DNA from: Brugia malayi
Lineage: Eukaryota; Nematoda; Chromadorea; Rhabditida; Onchocercidae
NCBI RefSeq assembly: GCF_000002995.4
Contig: NW_025062478.1
Location: 6,362,001-6,426,000 of the forward strand
Direction: 5' to 3'
DNA length: 64,000 bases
Each line of letters starts with the position of its first letter. The first letter of the stretch is position 1. The notes beneath the pieces were generated by a model, which was given only the letters and a program-made list of their open reading frames with translations, was not told the origin of the DNA and did not search any database. Below, piece after piece: positions 52,362-64,000 of this stretch. Position numbers and translations under genes: made by a program.

Positions 52362-55300
52362 ATGACAAAAATACTCCCTGTACTGCAAGCAGTATGCAGA
52401 TTTAATGCTGGACAACGAACCGCATTAGGACTAGCGAAAGGTGTTGATGATGGAAGAACTAATATCATTTCGGTAAATGTTGAAACGGGCTCGAAAAGTA
52501 TTATGCAGCTAAAGGATACCGGTGGTAAAGGGATAATTTGTTTGACAAATCCCAAATGTTATAGATAAATAACTTTTTTTTTTTGTAATTTGTGCACAAT
52601 TTTTAATTATTTCGTCAACTATCTTTAATGATTGCAGAGTTGACAAGTAGTGCATGTTTCATGAGGATTTTGTAAGACTTAATTTTTTTTCTTTTTGGAA
52701 AAGTGTAAGATTTTTGAAATAGTGCAAATCTCATAAATTTGTTTTATCATACATTTTGTTGAGGCATAAGAAAATACAGACTTTAACAATGAATGCCTGT
52801 TCTATTATTGTAACGTTTACCAACTAGTTAATTTCAGTTTTCACCATATCGTTGAGACAATATAAGAACTTATTAAGAGTATAGAGGGAATAAGGAGTAT
52901 CAATAAGTTATCGATATTTTATGAATTTCAGCAGAATAGTAACGAATTATCTTCTGTTTATCAAATATTTTCTATAAAATTATTTTTGCTGATTTTAAGC
53001 TTCTTTCAGCGAAGAAAGTGCGATTGAAATACAACGGACTTTTGCCACAAAAAGCAATTTTTGGCCTGTGGAATGCACTCACAAAGTGTTCTAGAAACCC
53101 GAAAATTCTACAGTCTCAAGCTGATCAGGTCTTAATCATTTTTCTTTTATTTATTTGAATGCTGAAACTCATTTTTGTCAATTATTTTTAGATCTCCGTC
53201 AATTTGTGTAAATCTTTATGGTAAAACTTCATGTTTTTTTCGATTTGGGCTACAATTAATTTACTTATTGGTTATTAGATGAAATATTTTGTACAAAAGG
53301 AATATCCGAAAAATACTAATCAGTCGACAGTGCGGTTTGTGGTAAATAACGAAATTCGTATACGGTGAAATTGTTTAATTAGAGCCGTTAAAATTACAAG
53401 TTTCGTTTTCTTCAGCTGGCACTGATGTTGTGTATAAGTCAGCAGTTCTTATGGATTCTTTATGCCTTTTCTAATCATTAGTTGTCTTATTTTTATTTTT
53501 ACATTTCGAGCAAATACACATTTATTTTACTGAGTGGTGCATAAAATAATGAATAGTCTTGTTATTGGTTCTAGTAAACTGCAAAAATCCTGCAGATTTC
53601 AAATCTTGAGCATTTTCAGTTAAAAGAAGGGCTGAGTCAGCGTCAATTTCCGGCGTCACCAAAGGAGGTGCAAGAAGCACGTCATGAAATTAAGAAAATG
53701 TTGGAAGCCGAAGGTGGATTACCGGATCGCAGTTCTGTCAGTCAGAAAGTTGTTAGTTTCGACTCTCTTTTTTTGACGAATTTACTTTGAAAGCACTTAA
53801 CTTTTAAGTGTATTGAAACCAAATTGAGTTCATGAGAAGTCGTAATCTTCTCTTATATTTCTTATTGTAGTGCATTATTTCAGCAGCAGGTATTTGAAAT
53901 TTAAAATTTAGACAAGATGGGTTAGTTCATGGAATTTAATTTAGCTGGAAGCATTGGATTTGGAACTGAAAAAGAAAGTAGGTAAATTGCTACGCAACGC
54001 GAGATATAACTGGAAACCACTGGACTTTAAAACGCGCGAGCATGCTGCAGCTTATACCTTAGCCAGGTACATTCTTGATTTTTTATGGGTTTTGGTAGAG
54101 AACATTTCAGCCAAACAACTGTTTAATTTTGCTCGTGGATGCTATTTATTTAATCCATTCTCATCTAACGTTTTATTTCTCTTATCGTGAAGTATTGACA
54201 TTCGTTTTTTGCTGTTGAATACACTGTGTAATTTCGCCAATGCACAGTTAATCATGAATATTTTTTCAATTCCCTTTGCAGTGCTTGCTTTATTCCACCA
54301 TTTGATACTGTCGATTTTTTAGTAATATGAATCTGGTATTTGAATTATCAGAATTTGTTTCATTACTCCGATTTATATAATTTTCCATTTTAATGTTGTT
54401 TCTCTTTGAGTAAGTTTTTCCTAGTATTCAGCACAGTAAAACAAAAATGAAAATAGTCAATATGTATTAAATATTTCACAGTTTGCAATTTTTAGGCTTG
54501 CACCTAACTATGCAGAAGTTCGTTTTGTCTTACAAGAATTTGTAAATAATGAATACATCCCAAAAACAGTTTTGGACTACGGAAGTGGTTCTGGCGCTGC
54601 ATTTTGGGCAGCATTCGAACAGTGGGGAGAACAAGTCAAAAGTTATCAGCTGATCGATCCAAATGAAGAAATAAATCAGTTTTGCATGGACGTTTTAAGG
54701 GTATGCTTATCATTTATTGTTGATTCATTCTGCAATAATTATAGCTTATAATTCATTACGTTTTGTACAGAGTTTCCTATGACTGAATTCAAAAAGTATG
54801 TATATATATATATATGAGAAGTTCTTCATATTTAGGGCAATGGTGAAAACAGTGGGCATCCATTTGTGCATCCAAATATTAGCTTCCGAAAATTTGTGGC
54901 TCCATCGTTAAATAACACTTTTGATGTTATAATTGTGCATCGTCTTCTTGCTGAATTGGCTTCTGAGGAATCACGTACTGAGTTGCTAATAGATTTATGG
55001 AAGCGAACAAACAAGTGGGCCTGTTTAATCTTTAAACTGTTTGTCTCTTTGAACAAGGAATTTTATTATTGAAAATAAAATTAAATATTGTTAAAGAGTT
55101 TATGAAAGTTAGTGAAAGTTCAAGATCCTTTTAAAAGCTTGTTGAGCAGTTCTTTCAAGATATTTGGTAATGATTGACGGAAGCTGTAAAGGTGGCTATA
55201 ACGCTTTAATGGAAGCCAGAGATTATATCCTTATGGGTGGCTGTGAATTGCATCGAGAACAAACTCGACAAGTCCTGATGGAAGCAGGAGTATTGAATGA

Positions 55301-56523
55301 AGAAGCAGACAGTATCTTGACTGATCAACAATTATCCAACTATATGCGTTACAATCTTATTAAAAATATGGTACACTTGATTTAAGAAATGAGTAATAAT
55401 ATAGTAATTCAATGCTTCATGATTATCATTTGTATTGTATTGATTTAGGCAACCATTCGAGTCTAATACACTCTCTTGTTTGTTTAATTTCTTTCAAATC
55501 ATCTTGATTTCAGCTTCCACCAAACACAGTTTTGCCAACCAGATTGGAACCTGGATATGTATTTGCTCCATGTCCACATGACCAGGGATGCCCGAAAAAT
55601 GTGGAAAAAGAAAAGTTAGTCTTACCTTCAATGTGTTAAAAACTTGACTCCTTTTTTCACATCAGTTCAGTTGAGAACTTTCTATTTATTTTCTGTTTTT
55701 ACTTCACTTCTTAAGTTTGGAATTATTTCAATAAGCTTAAATGAAATATTCCATATCCATATTTCAGAGATGTATGCAGTTTCTCAACTCAGTGGAATGT
55801 ATTGCGGGCTGATGGGCGGAAGCAGATTTCTAGTACCGAGACGGGATCATTCACATATGTTATTATGGCCAAAGGAGCAAGATCTCATCACATACCTCAA
55901 AACAGACTTCTGACGGTTTATTTATTCCAAATTAAAAACAGTCTATTCTGCTTTGGAAACTGATTGAAATAAATAAGTTTTAGATGCAGTTTTTTAAAAC
56001 ATCATACTGATGATACTTTCTCCTTAACCTTTTTCTGGAATTTATCCTTACTCCTATCAAACTTCAGTTAAAGCGTCGCGGGAGACATGTGTGCTGCACG
56101 GTTTGTACACCATTTTGCGGAATACAGCGGTTTACAGTATCGAGAAGTATGGGCAAACTTTATAAAATAGTCAGAAATGTTAAGATGGGTAGAGTGCTTC
56201 CAGTTGAGGTTACTTTTTCTGCAGTTTTTTTCTCGATTCTGTTTAACGAGGATATATCTTCTGGTTAACAAACATAAATGTAAAGATAAAGTATATTTTT
56301 CGTGTTCTTTCAGAATGAGTTTCATGAGTTAATTTGCAAATTTGTTAGATTATAAGTGAAAATCTGCACAATTCATGCGTTTAATATTCACAAATCAATG
56401 TCTTCAATATTCACAAATCAATGTCTTGTTCAGATGAGAAGTGTAGGTTCTGATTCGGAGTTCGATGTGTATGAAGAAGCGGTGCAAAAATTTACAGAGG
56501 AAAAGTGCGTCTCTGAGATATAA
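52362..56523 (+). CDS. METTL17: METTL17 / Rsm22-like mitochondrial small-subunit assembly factor
   Basis: METTL17 binds the mitochondrial small ribosomal subunit during assembly and carries an iron-sulfur cluster. This model gives 516 residues in 11 exons: 52362-52440, 53010-53128, 53596-53751, 53945-54066, 54496-54700, 54836-55014, 55160-55370, 55514-55614, 55768-55915, 56068-56208, 56434-56523. All phases close. The N-terminus is basic and fits a mitochondrial import signal. The methyltransferase-like core has TVLDYGSGSGAAFWAAFE (residues 183-200), the SAM-pocket motif, and later YLVMIDGSCKGG. The cysteines FAPCPHDQGCPK and DVCSFS, with CCTVC near the C-terminus, match the cluster-ligand region of the family. 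It is convergent with the Gbeta5 gene. The last exon is bounded by direct repeats. Very secure. Confidence 0.95.
56351..56393. repeat. direct repeat flanking the last METTL17 exon, copy 1 (copy 2 at 56519-56561)
   Basis: Forty-three bases (beginning TATAAGTGAAAATCTGCA) recur 168 bases downstream with four mismatches. The downstream copy starts within the final codons and includes the TAA stop. This suggests a small segmental duplication of the gene end. An adjoining 22-base unit is also tandemly doubled at 56383-56404 and 56406-56427, next to the last acceptor. Confidence 0.85.
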
Positions 56524-57100
56524 GTGGAAATCTGCATAATTCCTGCGTTTAATTTTCACAAAAACTCTCCTATAGCTAATTCTGAGTTGTTTTATTTCTG
56601 TTGTTTTTTATTAATACCTGCTACAATTTTTTTTTTGAATACTTTTGTTGCAAAACAGTTGTACAGTACGCTGACTTTATTAATAAATAATAAAGATAAG
56701 CGAAATAGTGATCTATTTCCCAATGTTTATTGTACATCTAAATTAAGCCTTTTTGGTTCATCTTTTGTTTCCCTGTTCTGTTGTTTTTATTACTACCTAC
56801 TGCAGATATTTTAAAAGTGAGTATCGTTAAATATGTTAAATGTGAAGCTGTAGAGTCTTTTTTTTTTAATTGTTACTAGTTACAGTTGTTTAATGGTTTT
56901 CGGGATAATTTCTTGAAAGATGAGAGCAAGCTAGTAAACTGAGTGGAGTATGAAAGATCATCTGAAAAAGCATAACAGCAAATCGTGGGGTAAATACATG
57001 TTGTTATAGCATGATTCAAAAATGTAATTAAAAGGGATGGACGTATGCGCTATTAATGGAAGTAGAACTAAATAATGGATGAGAGGGCCAGCTGTTGTCT

Positions 57101-60100
57101 TCATGCCCATATCTGAAAAGCATGGTTTTGCATGGTTTTAAATATATAATGAGTCTGAAAGTTGCGGACTATTTGATATTGCAAGCATTCTCAGTAAGGT
57201 CAACCAATGACTTCGTGTGCCAACCAATGAAATCTAAGTCTATCTTACTAATGTGCTGGGAAGATTCTTTGTTTATAAAATGAAACTTTAGGAGAAAATA
57301 CTCACACGAATGGTACAGTCCCAGCTGGCAGTACATATTGCAGTCCCGTCTGGACTTGTTCTTAGACATGAAATCCTATTTTCATGACCGTATAGGACTG
57401 AATGACGCACACATTTTAGTGAATCCCATACACCAACACGATAATCACCATAACCGGCAAAAAGTATACGGCCTAAAAACATCATAGTGACGACTCGGAA
57501 ATTGTGGGTATGTTTAGCGTTCAGCTCACTACAATCAGAAGACACGCAGTATTTTGGACTTGTGTACACTCCTGAATAAAAATAATATCTATCAAGATAA
57601 TTTGCTCACCGCTTAAACTAAAGTCGACACCGTTCACTGGAAACAAGACGGATTCTTTTTCATAAACACACACTTGTCGATCAGCGCGTAAATCAAACAA
57701 TCGGCACTAAAACGTGAAAAAATTTTATAACCTGAATTAACATATAACATAAAATTTTACGAAGCGCAACAAATGCAGCACGAGTTCTTACAATCGAAAA
57801 AAGAATTGACAAAAATGAAAACCAATAAGGAACCAACTGAAGCATCATCCGAACCGGTAGCAAAAGCATCATTATTTGGATGAAATCTAACTGTATTGAT
57901 GTCTGCTTCATGTCCTTCGAAACTCTGTACACACTGTCCAGTTCTTATATCCCAAACTAATGCATGCTTATCTGCTCCCTTAAAATAATAAATTTCCAGA
58001 AAATATGCAATATCATTTCAGAGTAAATGAATGAAGATCTACCACTTCATTCATTTACTCTGAAAAGTAGGTCTGCTGGAAGCTTAAAGCTTTTTCCACA
58101 ACTTCTAAATGTAAAACGGAATGAATACAACAAAAATAAAATTCACCCCGGAAATAAAAATATTGCCAGTGTCGCTTTTAGGCACATCAATTGCAAAAAT
58201 ATCACCAATGTGGCCATGAAAATTTTGAATCATCTGACCACTCTCCACATCCCATATTGCACATGTTGAATCACCGCTACCAGTCAGAAGCTGTAAATAA
58301 TTGAATATTCTTCCTCTGTTTAGAAAACAATTTTAGCTTTGCTTTGATTGCTTTCTAGAGAAACAGGAATGTTACGCATAGTACACAAGAATAAATTTTC
58401 TATTTTGAGCATGTAAAATAAAAAATGAATAAATTGTCGAATGTCAGTAAAAATCACCAAATTGTCAGATCTTAGGAAAGTACAGCATGACATATAGCTT
58501 GTGTGTGTTGCAACCGATCGTTTTTTTTGTAGGATATCATCTTCAAAGCTCAGCGGTACCACTGAACATTTATTATCCAAACCACTAAAATCAACATGTA
58601 ATACTTTACAAAACAACGATTTTGTTACAGAACGAACTTATCATTTTAAATTACTTAAAATGATAGCTTTAAAATTACGATACACGACGAAATCGCTATT
58701 TCATTAATCACTTCCAAAATTCTTTCATTTAGATTCTCTGTAGCAAAAAAGTTTTGATGGCATGAATAATAAAATCTAAAAACAAAATATTTGGAAAACA
58801 CAAAATACCCGCAAGCAATCATTTGCGCACTAGGGGAGTAAGCACAAGCCATCACCCATGTTGTTGGCATAGTTAAAGCATGTTCCTTATTCGTTGTAAA
58901 ACCATCCCAAACGATTACTTTCCCATCCTGAACAAATTTAAATTTAAATGTTAGAAGTTCAATGCGCCGATAAACCTATTCTATAAGTTATATTCAGTTC
59001 GGTGTGAAATATGCGTCATTATCTTGGTTCAAAGAAATACAGTAAATTATTCTTTGAGTTCCAAATTGAGAGGAGAGAAAAGCGAGTGAGAGTACAGAAA
59101 ACTTTGCTAACTCCAGTAACTGATCCTTTGCAAAAAAATCATTTTTTTTTTAATTCAATATAAATATAAAATGAGTTGAAAGATTCATCTTCATCTGTAA
59201 AACAAATCAGGAACTATTAATATTTAACTTCATTGGTATAGGTTTCATATTTTGGCCCTGATGATTGATATGTGCCTTACATATGAAAAATTTTTCAAAC
59301 CTAATGTAATTTGACACTTAAAAATTATCGTCCTTCAGTGAATTCTGATAACATCATTCAGGATATTGAAGGAAAATTTCGAAAAATGAAAAGAAAGTTG
59401 TTGAGAGTTTAGTACCACGAGAAAGTCAGAACTCAAAATTCAAAGTTTGGAATTAGAAAAACCATACTGCATGTCCAGATGTTTCCGCCAAAAAATACAT
59501 AATCATTATTATGAAAGCAAGAACCTGTGAAGAAGAAACAATATGTCGTTTATCTAAGGACCAATCCATGCAGAGCACTTTCCCAGCATGTCCTTTCAAT
59601 ATACGACGTTGTTTAATATTTAGCTGTGTTAGTGGTTCGAGACTTTCAGCTGCTTGCTCAACTGAAGTAAATATACTAGAAAGTTTTAATCATGAATTAC
59701 TGATAACATAACACAAATCAGTATTGTTCATTAATGGTCACCAAATGCTTGCTTTAGAAATAAAAATTGAAGTAATCCCTTATCATATGTCAAGATTTTC
59801 CAGAATTAGCTTAAGAACACTGCAAATGAAAATGGTTTGAAGTGGATAATAATACTCTCAAGACTTACTCGACACATCGTTCAGTTTTCTTCGTTCCGCT
59901 TCCAGCTTTCTTCGGAGATCTTCTGCCTCACGGGCCAGCACATCGACGGTGTCTGAACTTCTAAATTAACCAAAAGTCTATGAGAAATATTCTGAAAAAT
60001 AATGAATGCGAAAGGTAAGGTATACAGGCAGCAGAAGAGTAAAATTACAAATATTTCAACCTTGTTCCAGTCTCTACAGCAATGGTCTGAACAGATGCGA

Positions 60101-60395
60101 TGATTTTTGTTGTGGATGGCTCATCAGCATTTGATTTTTCTTTTGTTTCCACTGGAGAGAAAAAACATTAAGATATCGTTCATTTCAAAGAGTATCAATT
60201 TCTTACGATTTTCTTATCAAAAAACGGATCCATCAATTCTATCGAAACGAATAATCTCAGATACTTTCTATACAGAACGGAATCCCACATCTGCATTTCT
60301 TTCAAGTAAAAATTTATCTCTTCTCTCTTTTTGTTCATTTGATTATTATTTAAACAAAATAAGGTTGAACCTGGAGTACTATGTTCATCGCTCAT
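57101..60395 (-). CDS. gpb-2: G-protein beta subunit 5 (Gbeta5/GPB-2)
   Basis: Gbeta5 pairs with the GGL domain of R7-type RGS proteins and tunes G-alpha signalling in neurons and muscle. The model gives 383 residues in 11 exons: 60395-60371, 60151-60061, 59960-59869, 59661-59525, 58927-58809, 58584-58458, 58290-58147, 57978-57838, 57706-57610, 57472-57306 and 57112-57101. All phases close. An N-terminal helix ([17 protein letters not shown]) is followed by seven WD repeats: [92 protein letters not shown] and [19 protein letters not shown]. The choice of Gbeta5 over Gbeta1 rests on the [17 protein letters not shown] and GHENR segments. The last coding exon is 12 bases and encodes only I-W-A-stop. 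An acceptor at 60411-60412 is a probable trans-splice site. Confidence 0.95.
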
Positions 60396-62466
60396 CTCGA
60401 CAGAACAGAACTGAAGACCAAGGATATAATCATATATTCGATACTTTTCTTTCCTTAAAAATTAAAAAAGACTCATCCAAAGTAAACACGTTGTCCAATA
60501 TTTTCTTACAAGTTAATTCACCAACAAACACCATGTCCAAAATCAATAAAAACGGTTAGAAAGAAGAGATCATTGTAAAATGAAATATCTAGGCTAGGCC
60601 AACGGAGCCATTTTGCTAGGCCACATCTAGAAAGATATCTACTCACTCCACTATCGAGTGGAGTCCAGTAGTACACGATGACTACACTGCTAATTTTGAA
60701 AAAGAAAAAACCGTTTCCACCTCCCTGAATCCCATACCACTTACTGCATATTTTCTCGTCCATCTGAACTTTTGAAAGAAATTTTCATTCACTTCCATTT
60801 CTCGTAATATTTTCAAAACAAAAATGTCACACTGATGTAATCTATTTGTTACCGGTTTTTAACGTTGTTTCCAATACCTCATGTGTATGCGACTACAAAA
60901 GTGGTAAACAGAGAGTAACTCACTCTACTAATTCATGGATGTGAATTAAACCTACGCAACTGTGAGTTAGTAATGAACATTTCATTAGCAAAGAAGCATA
61001 CTTTTCAGTTCACATATTCTTTCCAACTATCACGGTAAGCTCACAAACCAGTCGACCGTATTTAAAGATCTACTATAAATCCTAAAAATGACTACCCAGT
61101 CTAAGGACCTGATCACCTTATCAATCGTCTGCTAGAGGTCTTACAGAAGTGGATAATTATACTGGTTATTCCTTTGTGCATTCAAAAACGAAATTCTCCG
61201 TCAATCGCTAACTAGTGCTAAAGCACATCCAATATACATTATACACGTACTTTTGAGTTGAGCTTATACTTCCATATTTTCAGCACATGTGCATGAGTCA
61301 TCCAACCTGACACTTTTTTTTTTTCTGATCTAATGATATTCTCTAGTCAGCAATTTAGTACTCCTGCCTAAAGGAACTATTTAGAGAAAAGACTTTGAAA
61401 TGATAGCATGGATCACGAATCAACCGTGTCATCATTCCTGAACTTCATGCTTCAGCTACTCTCCTTCAAACCTACAAAACGTGTCTAATGATACGGTGAC
61501 AATGATCAAAGCGAAATGATGATTGCCAGGCCAATTATTATTAATGAACATTTTCCAAACTTGCTACGGAAACGATGCTTGCTCTTTCCTTGATATAAGC
61601 AATTGAATCAGATAAAATTTACTCCTCCTCCTCCTACTATGTTATCCATTAACAACCAACACGATGAAGATACTTCTTCTATTCCTAGAGACAAATTCAG
61701 CCAGAGACAATAACAAATGCCACAATCGTAAGCTATGCAATTATGCATTAGGTAATAAAAAAAGCAATTTGTTTTTAGTGAGAAAAACTTTACCCTTACT
61801 TTCTATAACCTTATTATTACTTTTATTTTACAAAATATCCTTTTTCAGAGAAGTTAGTTAAACCGAATACAAATAAACACTGGACAGTGAATAACAAACA
61901 TAACTCGTTTATTTTGTCATTTCTGAGCATACTGTATTCAAATCCTGAAAAACATTGAAAAGTTTACTATACCATCCACATTTTACTGACATTGCTTTTT
62001 CACGGAAAAATTCTTATGTTTTCTCAAAACCAGTTCCTTGCTAATTCGCCATTTCCTATCTGAAACTCATTTTATTTGAATTTAATCCTCATAATTCCCA
62101 AACGAGTAGTACTGCCATTAACTATTACTAACAGTAAAAGCTACTAAATATTGAATGATACAAAAATAAAGATGTTACCAAAAAAAGCTTGTTTTAACGC
62201 TATCAACTATATTAAAAAATTTGAAGATTACATTTACCACAAATTGACCTTTTTAAAGTAGCATTAAAACTTCAAGAAAGAAATAATCTATATCAAATGT
62301 GGAATTATAACACTAAAACAGAGTCTACAGAAAGATAAATCGATCATAGGAATAAAAAACTGATTTCAGGAATACGGAAAATGAAGTAGAAGAAACACAA
62401 GATTTATTTCTGTACAATTAAAAAAAAACAATAGCAGAGAACTGAGAAGACCATGAACAATAAATT
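60396..62466. other. intergenic between Gbeta5 and PAXIP1 genes
   Basis: No supported gene. A plus-strand frame at 61664-61861 has no homology or splice context. A short perfect hairpin lies at 60645-60664 upstream of the Gbeta5 start, and GCTAGGCCA is repeated nearby. The right-hand part is the 3' flank of the PAXIP1 gene. Confidence 0.5.
60645..60664. repeat. 8-base-pair perfect hairpin with four-base loop
   Basis: ACTCCACT, loop ATCG, AGTGGAGT. It lies about 250 bases upstream of the Gbeta5 ATG. Symmetry is exact but short and does not extend further. No T-run follows, so it is not a Pol III terminator. Function unknown. Confidence 0.6.
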
Positions 62467-64000
62467 TCATGCAGTGACTCGCTGAGAAATACTCTGTTGA
62501 GCATTCTTGGTTGGCATAGATTGCGTTTGTGCTGGTTGCAAAGGTGGCCGAATTGGTGCTACACGGTAAAGAGGCGAATTTTCCAGTTTCTGGCGCAAAA
62601 TACCCGTTAAAATTACTTCTACATTGTGCACGGCTGTAAATAAGTCTTTTTTAAGAAAAACCTTCAATTTTTTTTTAAAAATCAAAAAAATGAAATTTCA
62701 ACCAAGTGATTTATAAATCATAAACAAGTGAAACGTACGCATTCCACAATCCGTTAAATACTGCAAAAGATGTACATCACTGTCATTACCAATCAGTAAC
62801 AGCAATGACTCGGTCTATAAAACCTGTGAATTACAAGTAAGAACTAAGAAAATTAAAATTCAATAATCGATAAGTGAATAACATCGGGTAGTAGTTGGTA
62901 CGATTTAAAACAATTAAGATTCAAGCAGTGAAAATGAATGAATATCATTACCTCAATGCAGTGTATAACATATTGTGGTTGAGGTCTTTCCCTTAACACG
63001 GTACCCCCAGCAAGTTCAATCAAAGCCAATAATTCCTCGTAGGATGGCTCAACACTCGGAGTCAAGTAAAATGTTACATCCTGAAATACGGAATGTTTCA
63101 ACTAATATAAATGAACATTTATTTTAAAGCAAAAAAAAACCATTATATGATTTTCATAAGCGAAAAGTGAAGTAGCAATTCAAATCTAAGAATACTTAAA
63201 CTACAAGTATACCTGGAAAAGCTTTCGATAGCGTGCTTTCAAAACACTGTATTTCAGATTGTAACCAAATATTTTCTCATTTTCATCATCTCGAGCAAAG
63301 TAATCCAGTGAATCTGTGTTTTTTTTTTTTTTTTTTTAAATCGTAAAACATATCAATTCCAAACTTACTAACATTCTTTTTCATTCAAGTTGATTTTTTT
63401 CAGTAAATCGAACACAGTTTTGCTTGTTTGTCGGAGATTCCAATAACTTACCTGGGATAACGCGACATCGGTAGCCATCACTAACCCAGTTTGGCCCAAC
63501 AATATTTTTTCCCAATGCTATTGCTTCCAGAAGCTTAAGTGTACGCCACAAATTAAGTACCACTAAATGTGTGCATTCTTGCACTTTTTCAGTAGTCGCA
63601 CCACCAAGAAAACGTACTTTCTGAAAGGTATAATAATCCTCAATTATAATTCTCTATAATAATCAGTTAATCTCCGATTTACCTCAATAATGTTGGAATA
63701 ACCAGTTCAGGCTACCTAATTCAAAAATTAAAAAGTTCAGAAAACTCTAATCCAGCTGTTAAAAATGGAAGCATACTCTTCCTAATGCATCCTTTTCTTC
63801 GGGAGTGAAACCGCTGAAGCATACCACCGGAACTTCTTTGAGGGTACCCATTTCAGACCTTCTTGTTTCAATTTCTTCGTCGGTTGGTGGTGGAGTTGTC
63901 ATGCTATAATGGGTTGGGTAAATTCTATACATTTCTATGTATTCCAAATTCAAAATTATCACTACAGATTCGAAGTCTTGCCAAAAGCTTACCGAAATCG
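62467..64000 (-). CDS. PAXIP1: PAXIP1/PTIP C-terminal BRCT pair; 5' end beyond window
   Basis: PTIP links MLL3/4 histone methyltransferase complexes and DNA-damage signalling; its last BRCT pair binds phosphorylated H2AX. Exons visible on the minus strand: 64000-63777, 63620-63452, 63313-63213, 63080-62952, 62814-62739, 62633-62467, about 288 residues to a TGA. The first BRCT has VPVVCFSGFTPEEKDALG, VRFLGGATTEKVQECTHLVV, IALGKNIVGPNWVSDGYRC. The second has YLTPSVEPSYEELLALIELA, GGTVLRERP and GMPVHNVEVILTGILRQKLE, which parallel the PTIP C-terminus. A tail of about 30 residues rich in Pro and Gln follows and is absent from the vertebrate end as I know it. The leftmost exon is open to the window edge. 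The acceptor at 63314 follows an A run of 22. C. elegans has a homologue (pis-1). Confidence 0.9.

Noticed and set aside
52307..52555. 82-residue minus-strand frame opposite the first METTL17 exon
   Set aside because: It is the shadow of the METTL17 first exon, whose donor at 52441 and phase are confirmed by the next exon.
63687..63715. Possible extra small exon between the first two PAXIP1 exons (encoding Y-S-N-I-I-E)
   Set aside because: It has an in-frame TGA and no usable acceptor. Direct joining of 63777 to 63620 gives the exact BRCT spacing.
63962..63992. 31-base intron candidate with GTAAGC and GTAG ends at the right edge
   Set aside because: The frame is open straight through these bases to the window end, and 31 bases is very short for an intron here.

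Overview
This window looks like nuclear DNA of a nematode, most likely a filarial or other spirurid (clade III) worm. The DNA is about 70 percent A+T. Genes are split into many short exons with GT-AG introns, several start codons sit a few bases after a strong splice acceptor (as expected for spliced-leader trans-splicing), and the best family matches include nematode-type products such as an ODR-2-like Ly6 protein. The species assignment is inference; no mitochondrial, Wolbachia, tRNA or rRNA sequence was recognised. Exon models below were built by hand from frame, conserved motifs and splice sites. In every intact model the intron phases close exactly.

Layout, left to right. 1-3371 (minus): N-terminal half of a PP2A B56 regulatory subunit, running off the left edge. 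7312-9031 (plus): a divergent sigma-class glutathione S-transferase. 12519-15106 (minus): a zinc-finger protein of the ZNF280/POGZ type, followed by an orphan exon at 11962-12130. 17982-20067 (minus): an ODR-2-like GPI-anchored Ly6 protein. 21060-25307: two 1,628 bp arms in inverted orientation with no difference seen, around a 992 bp spacer. 26056-26583 (minus): a two-exon gene for a small, probably secreted protein of unknown family. About 26.6-40 kb is gene-poor. 40080-42816 (minus): a membrane-anchored tandem rhodanese whose catalytic cysteine position is serine. 46444-49827 (minus): a G-protein alpha gene with a substituted P-loop and broken frames, probably a pseudogene. 52362-56523 (plus): METTL17, the mitoribosome assembly factor. 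57101-60395 (minus): the Gbeta5 orthologue (gpb-2), convergent with METTL17. 62467-64000 (minus): C-terminal part of PAXIP1/PTIP, running off the right edge.

The genes do not form an operon or an obvious pathway. G-alpha, Gbeta5 and PP2A-B56 are all signalling parts, but nothing in the sequence ties them together. I found no clear new multi-gene system. The strongest second-look items are the seemingly identical inverted repeat, the decaying G-alpha, the pseudo-rhodanese, two GC-AG introns in the B56 gene, and the unrecognised small secreted protein.
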